In this document: positions 5,830-6,029 of the stretch, one piece after another
How the letters are laid out: each line of letters opens with the position of its first letter
Numbering within the stretch: position 1 is the first letter of the stretch
Assembly: GCA_014879765.1 (NCBI GenBank)
Contig: JACSRL010000303.1
Location: 1-6,029 of the forward strand
DNA length: 6,029 bases
Direction: 5' to 3'
Source of the DNA: Anaerolinea sp.
Lineage (GTDB): Bacteria > Chloroflexota > Anaerolineae > JAAEKA01
The notes under the pieces: model-generated
Databases searched by the model: none
Told to the model about the DNA's origin: nothing
Seen by the model: the letters and a program-made list of their open reading frames with translations, nothing else
Position numbers and translations under genes: made by a program

Positions 5830-5871
5830 GGCTCGGTCGGCCCCGTCCGGGATGCTGCGCAAAGACCGGCC
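5830..5871 (-). repeat. Dispersed intergenic repeat, copy in minus orientation
   Basis: Its reverse complement matches 2695-2736 at 39 of 42 positions without gaps; the differences are at repeat positions 20, 27 and 28. The matching arms that could form the outer stem are preserved. It lies between the isolated promoter at 5756 and the MITE-like element. Confidence 0.85.
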
Positions 5872-5893
5872 CGAGCGGCCATTTACAAATCAG

Positions 5894-6026
5894 CAGGACT
5901 TACGCAAAACGTTGGTCGAGTAGGCCGTGCGGGTTTCAATGCGCCAGATCTGGGGCAGTAAAAAGCCCTGACTGACCCGCTACTCAACCCGCAGGCCGTA
6001 TCGAGACCCGTTTTGCGTAAGTCCTG
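5894..6026. mobile_element. 133-bp MITE-like non-autonomous element with perfect 18-bp terminal inverted repeats
   Basis: The left end CAGGACTTACGCAAAACG (5894-5911) is the exact reverse complement of the right end (6009-6026). Imperfect complementarity continues inward: GGCC-GT-GCGGGTT near 5923-5935 pairs with AACCCGC-A-GGCC near 5986-5996, so the strand could fold on itself. There is no coding capacity. Ends of the GGACTTACGCA type are, from memory, common on insertion sequences of cyanobacteria and related genomes; I do not assign a family. The left flank is ATCAG and the right flank begins ATC before the window ends, compatible with a 5-bp target duplication. Confidence 0.88.
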
Positions 6027-6029
6027 ATC

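Noticed and set aside
5061..5882. Minus-strand open frame across the GNAT gene and the intergenic region
   Set aside because: It overlaps a well-supported GNAT gene, has no family resemblance, and its start lies beside the dispersed repeat and mobile element.

Overview
The window is GC-rich, compactly organised bacterial DNA. The gene families point to Chloroflexota, most likely an Anaerolineae- or Caldilineae-type genome: a DUF456 membrane protein, a membrane-anchored CapA-like protein of a type I recall from that phylum, a single-chain bacterial dynamin and a DUF4351-type small protein. The extended -10 promoters placed very close to start codons fit too. This assignment is an inference from protein resemblance; no rRNA or other phylogenetic marker is present.

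Layout. (1) 1-125: short leader with a diverged copy of a dispersed repeat. (2) 126-650 (+): DUF456 integral membrane protein, closed by a hairpin plus T-run terminator (659-698) that lies between it and a convergent tRNA-Arg(CCG) gene (704-775, minus strand) with its own well-formed promoter. (3) 866-2632 (+): anchored two-part protein, a substrate-binding-like domain followed by a CapA/PGA_cap metallophosphatase-like domain; its promoter -10 box is only 10 bases from the ATG. (4) 2633-2861: intergenic block with a 4x7-bp tandem repeat, the second copy of the dispersed repeat, an extended -10 promoter and a 7-bp duplication in the leader. (5) 2862-5474 (+): probable three-gene operon, a dynamin-like GTPase (TTG start), a visibly AT-richer DUF4351-like small gene, and a GNAT acetyltransferase whose start overlaps the stop of the small gene. 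(6) 5475-6029: no convincing gene; it contains an isolated extended -10 promoter, the third repeat copy, and a complete 133-bp MITE-like element with perfect 18-bp terminal inverted repeats three bases from the window end.

The genes do not form one recognisable pathway. The three larger gene products (DUF456, CapA-like, dynamin-like) are all predicted at or in the membrane. The most notable non-ordinary content is the repeat layer: a roughly 42-bp dispersed intergenic repeat in three copies, heptamer tandem repeats, and the small non-autonomous transposable element. I do not see a convincing new defence or biosynthetic system.
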